A stretch of 60,000 nt of DNA, taken from assembly GCA_019918135.1 (NCBI GenBank), contig WBZZ01003134.1, positions 1 through 60,000 of the forward strand, given 5' to 3'. The translations under genes were made by a program, and so were the position numbers. Position 1 is the first letter of the stretch. The number at the start of each line of letters is the position of its first letter. A model generated the notes under the pieces. It saw only the letters and a list, made by a program, of their open reading frames with translations. It was not told the DNA's origin and ran no database searches. Source of the stretch: Paulinella micropora (lineage: Eukaryota > Cercozoa > Imbricatea > Euglyphida > Paulinellidae). This document shows, piece after piece, positions 9,858 through 19,149 of this stretch.

Positions 9858-10315
9858 TTGGCCATCGTCTACGCCAAGTGATTGTCGATGAGCTCAACTA
9901 CTTCATCAACTGTGGTATGATCATCCCTTTCTCAATGGACGCTTCCAGATACAACAGTTCGGCCGCCATCAACGGAGTTCTCCCTCTCAAGGAGAAACGA
10001 CGCGTATGGAAGACTTTTGCCGACCTTCTGACACCTCTGGGTTGTGATAATATAAGCTATGCAAATTGTTCAAAGTTACTCATGCCCCACCTTGGTAACC
10101 AGGAGCTTCTATACGATCTCCCGACAGGCATCTTTGCCTGTTCGATTCACCAATGTAAAGGCCCCCACCCTGTTTGGTGCCGATGCGGAGGCCCAGCCGA
10201 ATGCCCGACACGCGGCCTGGCTCCCCCGTCGCCAAGTCACTCTGCCTCTCCCGATCATCGAGCTGTACCTCCAAGACGACGACTTCTCGACCATAAACAT
10301 TCGGGCCGCCCTTGA
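9782..10315 (+). CDS. Unknown protein, second CxC-GP-C domain copy
   Basis: 177 codons overlapping the previous ORF in another frame. Contains DLPTGIFACSIHQ and HPVWCRCGGPAECPTRG, matching the first domain copy. It runs to the inner edge of the right inverted repeat (10310), where the sequence becomes the reverse complement of the Gag N-terminus. The stop at 10315 is therefore made by the repeat boundary. Confidence 0.45.
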   Translation: MRFQQPYIITTNTPRAFSVSAINPVIGHRLRQVIVDELNYFINCGMIIPFSMDASRYNSSAAINGVLPLKEKRRVWKTFADLLTPLGCDNISYANCSKLLMPHLGNQELLYDLPTGIFACSIHQCKGPHPVWCRCGGPAECPTRGLAPPSPSHSASPDHRAVPPRRRLLDHKHSGRP

Positions 10316-10953
10316 TTTCCTCCTGAAATTTTTTGTCAGTACGTAGAGTGTCCGGACGAGAACCCAGGATGGGGTAGGGGTCCAAGCAGCGTCGCTTGTG
10401 TTCGTTGTACTTCGAGACTGGGTCGTCGTATCGTGACTGATTCCACATGTAGGCGTACCAGGAGCAGGCCAGAACGCAAAGCAGTAGCTGAAGGGGTCGG
10501 AGTGCAGTGGAGTAGGTGTTCTCCACTCTGTAGGTAGGGGGTGACCCTAAAACGACAAAACCAGACACATACTGTGTTGGTTGACTGCATAGTGTGTATG
10601 AGGGCAGAGGAGGGCCACAAGAATGCAACGGCAGGTGAACAATCTGTCGAGACATATGTGGTTTTGGTTACCTCTGTCCCAATACGTTGTTGTATAGCCA
10701 CTCCTGAAGGAGAGGGTCTTTCCAAATCGATCTGTCGACAGAACACACCAACTCTGTGTGTGTAGTTTTCTCTTGAATGGAAAAAAATTCAAATTGTGAG
10801 TTTGTATACAACTCTTCAAGTAGGCAGATACAACGAACTCTTAATAGAACACTATGGCTGCTTTGAGTCCTGACTCAATGTGAGCAGGTGAAATACCAGT
10901 AAATAGTAGAGAGGTCACTTCGTTTATTTACGTAATTTCGAACTCTTTGCAGG
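10310..10953 (-). repeat. Right long inverted repeat
   Basis: Reverse complement of 1566-2208, near-identical. Includes a minus-strand copy of the Gag-like N-terminus (ATG at 10655). Directly followed by the direct repeat copy (10952-11244), whose second half is the complement of the end of this repeat, so the right terminus can fold back. Confidence 0.9.
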
Positions 10954-11244
10954 GGAATTTTCAAGTCCAACAACCCGACAAATATCCGTTTATGACTGTT
11001 TACTTGACTCGCGACACTATCCGTTTGAGAACGGGAGACCTCACCGCAATCTACGTTCGACACTTGATCGTAAGTTGCACCCAAGCCTGCAAAGAGTTCG
11101 AAATTACGTAAATAAACGAAGTGACCTCTCTACTATTTACTGGTATTTCACCTGCTCACATTGAGTCAGGACTCAAAGCAGCCATAGTGTTCTATTAAGA
11201 GTTCGTTGTATCTGCCTACTTGAAGAGTTGTATACAAACTCACA
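10952..11244 (+). repeat. Right terminal direct repeat of 10.1-kb element
   Basis: Copy of 1429-1724 in the same orientation, ending exactly at the TTGG target duplication. Differences from the left copy include a few substitutions and an indel near 10965-10985. Confidence 0.85.
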
Positions 11245-11248
11245 TTGG

Positions 11249-11355
11249 ATTACACATTACTGTTACTCCTAATTATGACTTAATAAAATGTTACCGCAAA
11301 CATAAATCAATCATAATTACGACTCAAATAGTAACTCGAAGTTGCCTGTCCAACG
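11249..11355 (-). mobile_element. Copia element 1, proximal part of 3' LTR
   Basis: On the minus strand it begins CGTTGGACAGGC at 11355, next to the polypurine tract, and matches the first 107 bp of the LTR at 24800. It continues at 872-1111 after the inserted element. Restored LTR length is about 340 bp. Confidence 0.88.
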
Positions 11356-11364
11356 CTCCCCCTT
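11356..11364 (-). other. Polypurine tract of element 1
   Basis: AAGGGGGAG on the minus strand, immediately before the LTR start. This is the expected plus-strand primer site for Copia elements. Confidence 0.85.
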
Positions 11365-11997
11365 AATTCAATGTCAATTGTACTGTTGGATAACTTCGTA
11401 AATCGTGTCTGACTGAGTGAGCTTATCGTCAAATGAAAGCTACACATAGGCGACTCAAAACGTAGCAAGTCACAAATCGTAGAATCCATACGAATCATCA
11501 ATTCCTGGCTGAAATCATCTCGATCCATTGGGTCCATTAAATCGATGTAAAAGGGCTCTTACGTAAATGACCAACTCGCACTTACACATAAAAGTAAAAA
11601 TTACGTCTACTCATGTAATAGCAAACTCGGAGTTGCTCCTCGCGTGTAAATCACAATAAACACTGTTAACTTGAATAGCCATCTGGTAACTAATAATAAA
11701 GCGATGGTCCGTGATCCGATCTCAACGAATAAGTCGCCGTCGTCGTTGTCCGACTTCTTCCACCAGCTTCCTTCTCGCCTTTCGACTTCCGCCATCCCGC
11801 TCTTGTTGCGCACGATCGATGGTGACATGACGTCACGCGCTTCGTTTACACTCGAGTTAAAGTCCACGGGATAATTCGCCTCGCTTCAAAATAATACCTA
11901 TATAGAGACATCGCCTGCAAAGAAAAGACTCACACTCACACAAAAGAACATCATGAGTGCACTCAGCGGAAATTTGCGAATTTTCCGTTAAGAAGGT
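11365..11997 (-). other. 3' UTR of element 1
   Basis: 633 bp between the RNase H stop and the polypurine tract, AT-rich, with no supported ORF. The equivalent region of element 2 (22945-23548) is of similar length, about 600 bp, suggesting a family trait. Confidence 0.6.
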
Positions 11998-12714
11998 TTA
12001 TGGTTTAAGAGTGATCATGAATTTATTAACAAAGTACTCAAATTGGTCCTTAGGTACATGTTTGGTTAATACATTTGCTATCTGCTCCTTAGTTCCTACT
12101 TTTACAAACCTTACTTCTTTATCACGTTGTGCGTGATGCATGAAATGTAGTTCAAGTGGTAGATGTTTAGTGCGTGACCCTGATATTCCTCTCTCTGCCA
12201 CTAAAATAGTTTGTGCGTTGTCCTCAAATCATTCTAATGGGCTTTTCTGTGCTACTCCTAACTCCTCCGCTATATGTGTAACTGCTAACCCTTCACGAAT
12301 ACATTCTACTGCTGCGAAGATTTCCGCATCATTCGAGCTTAATGCAATCCGTGATTGTCGTTTCGATAACCATGCAATTGGATCATCTCCCCATAAAACT
12401 ATATACCATGTACGAGACTTTCCTGTCTTTTTGCATACTTTATGCGCCGCATCAGGCCATAGAGTAATTCCGGGATATGTCCTTGCTTCTTGCGATGATT
12501 TCGGCCCGTGAAATGCAATACCGCGAAATGAATTCACTAAGTACCAAAAAATTCGTCCCAACATTGCATAAGTCACTCCGACGTCAACAGTCTGCATAAC
12601 GCTAGCTGCATTCAAAGATTGGTCTGCATCAGGTCTAGTCATCTTAGTCAAAAATTGTAACTTTCCAACTAAGCTAGGAATGGAATGCTTCCTAAGTGCA
12701 CTAGATTCCGACAT
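11998..12714 (-). pseudogene. Copia RNase H, element 1
   Basis: Minus-strand frame from 12714 to the stop at 11998. It has PDADQSLNAASVMQ and a C-terminal RNase H region: DAAHKV, IAWLSKRQSRIALSSNDAE (second acidic residue), then FEDNAQTIL and RTKHLPLELHF (third acidic residue and the His region). An in-frame TGA just before FEDNA separates the two recorded pieces (12229-12714 and 11998-12201), so this copy is broken. It matches the RNase H of element 2 at 22549-22944. Confidence 0.85.
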
Positions 12715-13480
12715 AGGTTCTGGCTACTGTTCTGCGCTGCGTGCTTAGCGGGCGTGCGTCTGCATATCCTACGTCTTTCAAGATCTGTTTCTGATATCTC
12801 ATCTGATGTAGTAAAATGCGACCTCCTTCGTGTTCTATTTCTATACCCTTGAACTCTTTGGCTACTCCTAATCGTTTTAGGGGATAGAACTTTTATAGTT
12901 GGTTTGCAAACTTATCATACGCTCGTTCGTTAGGCGCCGAAAAGATTAGATCATCTACATGAAATATGCCAATGATTGCATCTCTTATGGGTTTGTCGTT
13001 CTCAGCGAACATACATAGCAATCGAAATCCTAACTCTTCTAACTTTGGGGCCAAGATTTCATACCAACGTCTGCCGGCTTGTGGGGCACCATACAGAGCT
13101 CCATCTATCCTTAGTATCATGCCATCATGACCTTCCCTGTCTAAACCATCTGGGGCGTACGCGTAACTTGACAGGATCATTCATTCTAGCATTCAAGTAA
13201 GCATTTTGGAAGTCTATACCATACAACTTGTGACCATGCCAAGCAGCTATCTTAGCTAAGAAAAGTAGTGATCAATGAGCCGCACAAGGTACAAATAGCT
13301 GATCTGGATTATAGCTAACTCCTGGTTCTAGCATATCTCCTCTCAAAGCTAATCGTGACTTGACAAACTTTCGTCCTTTATCATCAAGCTTGACTTTATG
13401 TACCCATGTCAATCTTACTATCTTCGACACTCCCTTCTCTTGTGCTTGGGGCTTAACCAAGTATAGGTGTTAAAAGACTT
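12715..13480 (-). pseudogene. Copia reverse transcriptase, element 1, decayed
   Basis: Minus-strand fragments. VRLTWVHKVKLDDKGRKF and RLALRGDMLEPGVSYNP (13272-13460) match the conserved start of Copia RT. IDGALYGAPQAGRRWYE and IIGIFHVDDLIFSAP (12893-13180) carry the catalytic box. The usual YVDD is HVDD here, as in B and C. Several frameshifts make it inactive. Confidence 0.85.
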
Positions 13481-14345
13481 GAGAGCCTCTATCTCTTTAT
13501 CCATGCCTTCTTTCAACTCCTTAGCTGTTAGCCCTTCGTCGACTATCTCTTTTGGCACACGCAGTGTGAGGTAGAGTAAAACTTCACTACTATCCTCTCC
13601 TAGTATGCTTTCCTCAGACGACTTAGCGTCTTCTAGTTCACCGGGTGGATGGATTGGGTCTACTTTATACTTCTTGATTTCACTGTCTAACATCTTTTTA
13701 ACTAGTCCATCATCAAAAGATACAAAGTGACTTGGCTTGGGCTGTTTGCGAACTTTAAGTCTATCACTTTTCTCGCATGGTTTCAAAACTTTACCGGTTC
13801 GTTTAGCTTCTTGCCAACTGTCTATACTCTTCCTTCGCCCATAGTTCACCAAAAGCTATCGCTGGTACAACTACCTTGCCATTTTCTAATGAGGCATATT
13901 CCTTGATTATCCTTTTAGTTGTGACTGGCTGTGTGTCCGGTTTTGTTGTCGTCCGTTCCTTTCTTTCTCGTTTCCCTCTCACTATGTTAGCTGTCGTGAT
14001 TTTGTCACTTTGCTCCCATGTGAGGCCCTTGTTTGGCGCTTCTCCTTCCCTATATCTCCGGCTTGGGTGACTAGCTGAAGGGTTCTGCGCACTAAGCGAT
14101 TCGATGGGTGTTACCCCGTCGTCCTGATCAACAACCTGGCTTTCGTTAGAGTCAATGGGAAGACCGGAATCTGGACCAGTGTCGTCCTCAACTCCATGTT
14201 TTTCCTCATGCTCTTCTGACTCCCCCTGAACTTTATGTTCCGTTTCTGTCTCCGTTTGCTCAAGCTGTTCTGTCTGCATTGCTACTCTTCCCCTCAGATT
14301 CATCGTCCCATTGTACTCCTCTGGGTGGGTGTGCATCTTTTCCAA
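13418..14345 (-). pseudogene. Integrase-RT linker of element 1
   Basis: Two overlapping minus-strand frames (13803-14345 and 13418-13852). Glu/Gln/Ser-rich, with HPSRRYREGEAPNKGLTWEQ and SYASLENGKVVVPAIAFGELW before the RT proper. This is the variable linker of Copia polyproteins. Element 2 keeps its start and then jumps directly to RNase H. Confidence 0.65.
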
Positions 14346-15344
14346 CTATATGGGGGTTGAAAGCACGTTGCGTACGTTCGATATGACCTTGCGGCCATCC
14401 CAAATCCTGTAAAGCTCTTTGAAAACATCGTATCCCAAGAGCATTACACGTTTTCCCCTATAGTTTCCTTTGCCAACTTGCTTTCCGACATACATTACTC
14501 CCATACATCCTATTGGTTTCAGTTGCCGAATGGCCGGTTTGTAACCCAAACACTGCTCAAAGGGTGCAATCCTTTGACGTGGTCCGGTGGTAGCTGGCAA
14601 TATGTTGTGTAGAGTGGTAGCGGTGTGTTCCATTTCTGCCCAAAACTTAAGTGGAAGGTTAGCTTCATATCGCATAGCCCTAGCTGGCCCTTCAGTTATG
14701 TCATTAACTTTTTCAGCTATCGGATTTCCGTCTTTGTCTCCTGGTGCTGAAACTTTCCAAATAAATTGTAATGGCTTCCACCATTCCATTACTTCCACGG
14801 GGGCAACGAATTCGTTGTCACACGTGACAAGTTTGACCTTCCTACCGGTCGGTCGTTCAAACCACGCTACTGCCTGCTTAAGACACTCTACAAACTCGTT
14901 CTTTCGTCTTAAGTAAAAGTCTAAGATATAACCAGTGAATAATCGTCTGTTACACAAAACTTGTAGTACTTGCCATTGATGGACATTACTGCCCATGGTC
15001 CGGCTGTGTCTACGTGCAAAATCTCACTCGCATAACTAGCTCTCCTAATCCTATTCTTCTTAAATCTGGGCAATTCTTTAGCCTTACCCATCATACAAGC
15101 TTCACAATATCTAACTAAATCTTCATTGCCGACAACTTTGCGGCCCAGTGCCTTGCCTAATGCATAGGTCTTCTTTATAGCCTTATGCCCGCTGCACTGA
15201 TGCATGACGTAAATGTCTACAGGCTTCTTATTTGCACTCTTCTCTGGATACGTAGCATATAACACACATCCCTTACTCTCTCTATTCTCGCAAACTTTAG
15301 CTACTTCACTCTTATTCTCTCTCTTCTTGGGGGTTCCCTCCCCA
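14346..15344 (-). pseudogene. Copia integrase, element 1
   Basis: Reading minus. The pre-integrase zinc region is MHQCSGHKAIKKTYALG...CEACMMGKAKELPRF. The core has catalytic Asp in LHVDTAGPW, second Asp in VTCDNEF and Glu in AEKVNDITEG. The C-terminal part is KPIGCMGVMYVGKQVGKGNYRGKR and YRIWDGRKV. A frameshift near 14940 splits the two frames (14921-15265 and 14346-14996). The frame continues upstream to the -1 overlap at 15346. Confidence 0.88.
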
Positions 15345-15345
15345 T

Positions 15346-15352
15346 TTACCCC
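15346..15352 (-). promoter_or_regulatory. Putative -1 frameshift site G_GGG_TAA (element 1)
   Basis: The protease frame ends KAG-stop as G-GGG-TAA on the minus strand. The integrase frame is -1 and open across the stop, giving the peptide GVNGEGTPK. Elements 2 and 3 have the same arrangement at the same place (30787-30793, 32820-32826). Confidence 0.65.
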
Positions 15353-15831
15353 GCCTTTGATTTCTTTACCTTGATCTTGGGTTCAAATCGCTTGTTAATG
15401 TCAAGAGGTTCGTCATATTCCGTGTCCCACCGGTATAGCATTCCCGGCGTCATTCTCCCCCTGACAATCACGTCATTCTCTTTCACTCTTATGGGGTGCT
15501 TTAGAATAAGCAACTGTCCGTTCTGGTGAATAACAGATCTGTGGTAAAAGTGATCCATGCTACCGGTTGAAACTATGTTCACAGGCACCCTTGGGTCGTA
15601 CAACATTTCTTTCTTTACCATCACGGGTTTTCCTGCCCCATCTACACGGGTCAATATTGCTTCTCCCTTCTGGTTCACTACGCTTTCTCCGTTTCCAGTG
15701 ATCAGACTGACTGGGGCAATATCAGAAAGGTTGCTTAATATAGCCGTCGTGCAAGCTATGTCTCGTGACGATGCACTGTCCTGCACTATCATCCTCTCTT
15801 TCTTGCTTTTTCCCTTACCTTCTGCTACCAT
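15346..15831 (-). CDS. Copia protease and pre-integrase region, element 1
   Basis: 161 codons from the internal Met. The aspartic protease active site is VQDSASSRDIA (DSG in the sister copies), followed by SLITGNGESVV. VNIVSTGSMDHFYHRS, HQNGQLLILKHPIRV and VIVRGRMTPGMLYRW form the gag-pre-integrase-like segment. The stop lies in the conserved G_GGG_TAA site. The same frame continues upstream through one in-frame TAA near 15909. Confidence 0.8.
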   Translation of the reverse strand: MVAEGKGKSKKERMIVQDSASSRDIACTTAILSNLSDIAPVSLITGNGESVVNQKGEAILTRVDGAGKPVMVKKEMLYDPRVPVNIVSTGSMDHFYHRSVIHQNGQLLILKHPIRVKENDVIVRGRMTPGMLYRWDTEYDEPLDINKRFEPKIKVKKSKAG

Positions 15832-16615
15832 CAGGTTGTGCTCGATATCTTCCGTGTTCTCCTTTTCTTTCTCTTTCTCTTTCTTGCTCGCCTCTCTTTC
15901 CTTTCTTTACTTTTCTTCATTCTCAGCTCTCTCTCTCTCTTCGTTGTATCGCTCTTCGTACATCCAATCGTATTCTTCCCTTGCCTCTTTGTAATCTCTG
16001 TATGGAATTGGAAGTGATCTCTCTATTCTCATCTGTTCAGAATCCATAGAGTCCTCTGTGTTTCCGGGGTCTTCATCTTCTTCTTCTGACGCTCCGTTTA
16101 ATTCCCTTCTCTTCGCATCAAATGCTGCCTTCTTTCTAGCTGCTGTCTTTGGTGCAAAGAATAGGTATGCGTCTTCTGAGTGTAACTTGCGTAAATACGC
16201 ATTCAAAGATCCCTCTGCCACTACCTCGTTGTGAATCTGGGCTAAGTGAGGCATAGATTCCACTAACTGCTCTGCAAAAGCGTTTTTGTGGTTGCATGCT
16301 AGGTCTATAATACCATAATCCATTACGGATAGCATTTCTGTGTAGAACTCACTGTACTTGCCGTTTGGTTCGTAACATAACCCATCTTTTACAGTTAGGT
16401 CTTTCAATCCATTCGACATCACAAACAACAAAGGCTGTAATTCCGTCTTATGGGGTCTCGGGTGTCCTTCACTGTGTCTCACCTGACAATCCCAAATCGC
16501 TCTTTCTTTCTTCAATGACTCTTGATGCAGCTTTCAGTCGTGCTTCTCTCACTGACTCTCTTGCTGTGGGTGTAGTACCCGCAGCATGCGACAAGAACAC
16601 GTCATTTATCGCCCA
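15832..16615 (-). pseudogene. Capsid-protease linker domain, element 1
   Basis: Minus-strand frame 15907-16515 plus the end of 16469-16822. FWAINDVFLSHAAGTTPTA begins at the inversion breakpoint. RHSEGHPRPHKTE, VKDGLCYEPNGKYSEFYTEM and SMPHLAQIHNE follow, then an acidic, basic-ended linker. The same domain is found in element 2 (29580-30119) and, more distantly, before the protease in B and C (TVKDTLITRSDGEVDDFYND). One frameshift near 16535 and a TAA at the end. Function unknown. Confidence 0.7.
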
Positions 16616-16830
16616 AAATGAAGTTTTTGCAAGCTTGCGCAGCAAAAGCGTCATTTCACAAATACCTAATTGACCCAGGGTTGCACCATAAGCGGGAATA
16701 TATACATTCCTGATTTGAATTTTTTGAACTTTTGAAATAAAACACTCTGCCACCTTCAGATTTTGCATTTTTGCATTTGATAAAAGTGCCTCTAAGTGCA
16801 TAGCACTCAAAGTGCATAGCACTCAAAGAC
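16616..16830 (-). repeat. 3' terminal repeat, copy in unit 2
   Basis: Matches 21105-21303 in the same orientation, with one extra 16-bp internal duplication of a TAGCACTCAAAGTGCA-type word. Contains the palindrome GCAAGCTTGC near the inner edge. It fuses to element 1 through AAAT (16616-16619). Confidence 0.85.
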
Positions 16831-17040
16831 ATTGTTGTAGTGAAGAGTGAAAGAAGTTCCAGCGCGAGAAAGCCTTCGAGGCACAGATGCAGAGGCGAGC
16901 AGAGGCACGAGATGAAAACGATCGCGACACCAGCCAAGGTGGCAGAAGCATGTGCGCACGAGCTTGTGCTATCGTTCTGTGTTGCGGCATCACCTAAGCA
17001 ACTGCCAGACACACTGTACACAAGCAACACACAAATATTG

Positions 17041-17136
17041 CTACCACTACTACTAATACTACTACTACTATAGCTACTACGATGATCAATTGAAGTTAGG
17101 GTTAGGGTTAGGGTTACTACTACTACTACTACTACT

Positions 17137-17199
<63 letters not shown>

Positions 17200-17205
17200 A
17201 CTACT
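17041..17205. repeat. TAC microsatellite with three TTAGGG units
   Basis: Imperfect (TAC)n at 17041-17080 and (TAC)n at 17115-17200, with TTAGGG x3 at 17096-17113. The Ser and Tyr homopolymer ORFs here are artefacts. Confidence 0.95.
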
Positions 17206-17704
17206 ACCCACACCAAATACAGTTACCGCTTACAATCGGCTCACGAGATACATACGAGTCTCCTTTCGTACAACTGGATTCATCGGTTTGAGCTCGCAAT
17301 ATTCTTTGTGACTTGAAACCATATGCATCCTACTGTGATATATCTATTCGCTCCTGTTGGGATTGATGTTCTTTGACGTTTTGTGTGACATCTCTTGTCT
17401 TCATTACTGTTCGCCTGACTGGGTCTAGTATGAATGGTTATTCGCCTCAGAAATTGCGTCACCATGTCGAACGCGAGCCATTCGCGGAAAGACAGTGATA
17501 ATTCATTATAATTTGCAAAGTCATTATTTGTAACCTCTCTTAATTCGCATTTCCGAAATCATTACTCTTTCTGATTCACGCGGCAACACGCCACCGATCC
17601 ACACGTGACAAGTAGTTTTCGTCTGCAACACGCAGTTGTCTCAATGCAGTCTTTGTGTGTTTATCAGCACCTGCCAGACACACAGGCAACGCACTGCCGC
17701 TGCT

Positions 17705-17752
17705 GCTCCTACTACTACTACTATTACTACCACTACTTCTACTACTACTACT

Positions 17753-17833
<81 letters not shown>

Positions 17834-17835
17834 GG
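17705..17835. repeat. TAC then TTA microsatellite
   Basis: (CTA)n at 17708-17752 followed by uninterrupted (TTA)n to 17832. Ile and Asn homopolymer ORFs on both strands are artefacts. Confidence 0.97.
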
Positions 17836-18007
17836 GGAGTACATAGGCCATCGGTCCCTTTCCATGGGCTGATTGGTATAAAGCTCCTAGAGTAATGTTC
17901 TATGCCGTCACTTCCTTTATTCCACCGATTGGTGTGGAGACTTTCCTTATGGAATGGAGGACTGGATGCACATGGCCTTTTGGCTCAGCAATTGGCAGGA
18001 GATACAC

Positions 18008-18089
<82 letters not shown>

Positions 18090-18108
18090 GCTGCTGCTGC
18101 TACTACTG

Positions 18109-18144
<36 letters not shown>

Positions 18145-18146
18145 GC
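18008..18146. repeat. TTA then TAC/TGC microsatellite
   Basis: (TTA)n 18010-18041, then (CTA)n with a short CTG block near 18090. Mirrors the array at 17705-17835 but in the opposite order of motifs. Confidence 0.97.
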
Positions 18147-18840
18147 CATTCGTACATCTGGATTCATCTGTTTAAGCTTGCAATGTTCTTTGTGCCTTGA
18201 AACCATATGCATCCTACTGTGACATATCTAGTCGCTACTGTTAGGATTGCTGTTCTTTGGTATTTTGTGTGACCTCTCTTATCTTCATTACTGTTCACCT
18301 GACTAGTCTAGTATGAGTTGTTATTCGCCTCAGAAATTGCATCACCATGTCGAACACGAGCCATTCGCGGAAAGACAGTGCTCATTCATTACAAAGTCAT
18401 TATTTGTAACACTTCTCTTAATTAGCATTTATGACAGTATTACTCTTTCTGACTCACCTGCAACACGCCACAGATTCACACGTGGAAGTAGTTTTCGTCA
18501 GCAACACGCAGTGGTCTCAATACAGTGTTTTGGGGGTTTACTTGCACTCATCCTGTTGTTCTGTTATCATTTTGCCCCTTTAGATTTGCTGCTATCAGCC
18601 TGCTTGTGTGGCCTGTATTTCATCATTGTTTTTGCTTGACTGGTCTAATCTGAGTTGTTGTATCAGAGAAATTGTCAAGCTACATCGAACATCAGTCGCT
18701 GTTCTTGCAGAAAGGCAGTACTCATCAATTATTTTGTCGTTATCTCCAACTTTTATTAGCATCACTGCCAGGAGCGTTACTGGTTCTGACTTACGTGTAC
18801 ACTGCAACACACAACCGGTTCACGCACGTTAAATTATTTT

Positions 18841-19149
18841 TCATGACGTCAACTCGCCCGTGCCCCAAAACAACAGTGCGATTGGCAAATCTTAATACAA
18901 TATGACATAACAGCTGCTTATTTACGTACTAGCTCGGAAACCCAGTCACCTCACTAAGTTGACAAGGGGCACGATTGTGATCATGCACTCCGTCAATAAA
19001 TCATTTGTTTTGTGTTTAAACACCATGGGGGAGCAGAACACAACGTTGCATGCTAGCCTGCAAGATATCAGACTTTTGACCTCAAGAATGCGCCGAAATC
19101 GAAAGTGCATTAAGAATATTAATATTAACATTAATAATAAACCGTCCGG
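18841..19149. other. Unique sequence inside unit 2
   Basis: About 300 bp between the higher-order repeat and the GATC-rich block. No coding or structural signal found. Confidence 0.4.

Larger units (their letters stand above)
1112..11244 (+). mobile_element. 10.1-kb inverted-repeat element of unknown class
   Basis: A 10,133-bp insertion inside the LTR of Copia element 1, bounded by a TTGG target duplication. It has a long inverted repeat pair (1566-2208 and 10310-10953) and a direct repeat pair (1429-1724 and 10952-11244), so the right end is palindromic. It encodes plus-strand ORFs: Gag-like, zinc knuckle, aspartic-protease-like, then large unrecognised proteins. No RT, integrase, tyrosine recombinase or transposase motif was found. 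Codon content is GC-rich, with Ser tracts, unlike the AG-rich Copia genes around it. It could be a non-autonomous relative of DIRS/Ngaro-type or Ty3-type elements, or a new class. Confidence 0.75.
17220..18840. repeat. Higher-order repeat, three divergent copies
   Basis: About 17250-17690, 18160-18550 and 18550-18840 share long collinear words such as AAACCATATGCATCCTACTG, CGCCTCAGAAATTGC and GCCATTCGCGGAAAGACAG. Copy 3 is more diverged. Copies 1 and 2 are each preceded by a TAC microsatellite. No ORF is conserved between copies, so it is non-coding repeat DNA. Confidence 0.8.

Noticed and set aside
1112..11244. Maverick/Polinton or cut-and-paste DNA transposon because of long inverted repeats
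   Set aside because: No PolB, integrase, adenovirus-type protease or transposase; gag-zinc-protease order points to a retroelement instead.
17096..17113. TTAGGG repeats as a telomere
   Set aside because: Only three units inside a TAC microsatellite; no terminal array. Could be an interstitial remnant but nothing supports it.
16656..17216. Minus-strand ORF extending element 1 upstream of its breakpoint
   Set aside because: It translates the mobile-unit terminus and a microsatellite; the homologous Pro sequence stops at 16615.
17090..18222. Poly-Ser, poly-Ile, poly-Leu and poly-Asn ORFs
   Set aside because: Microsatellite translations in several frames and both strands.
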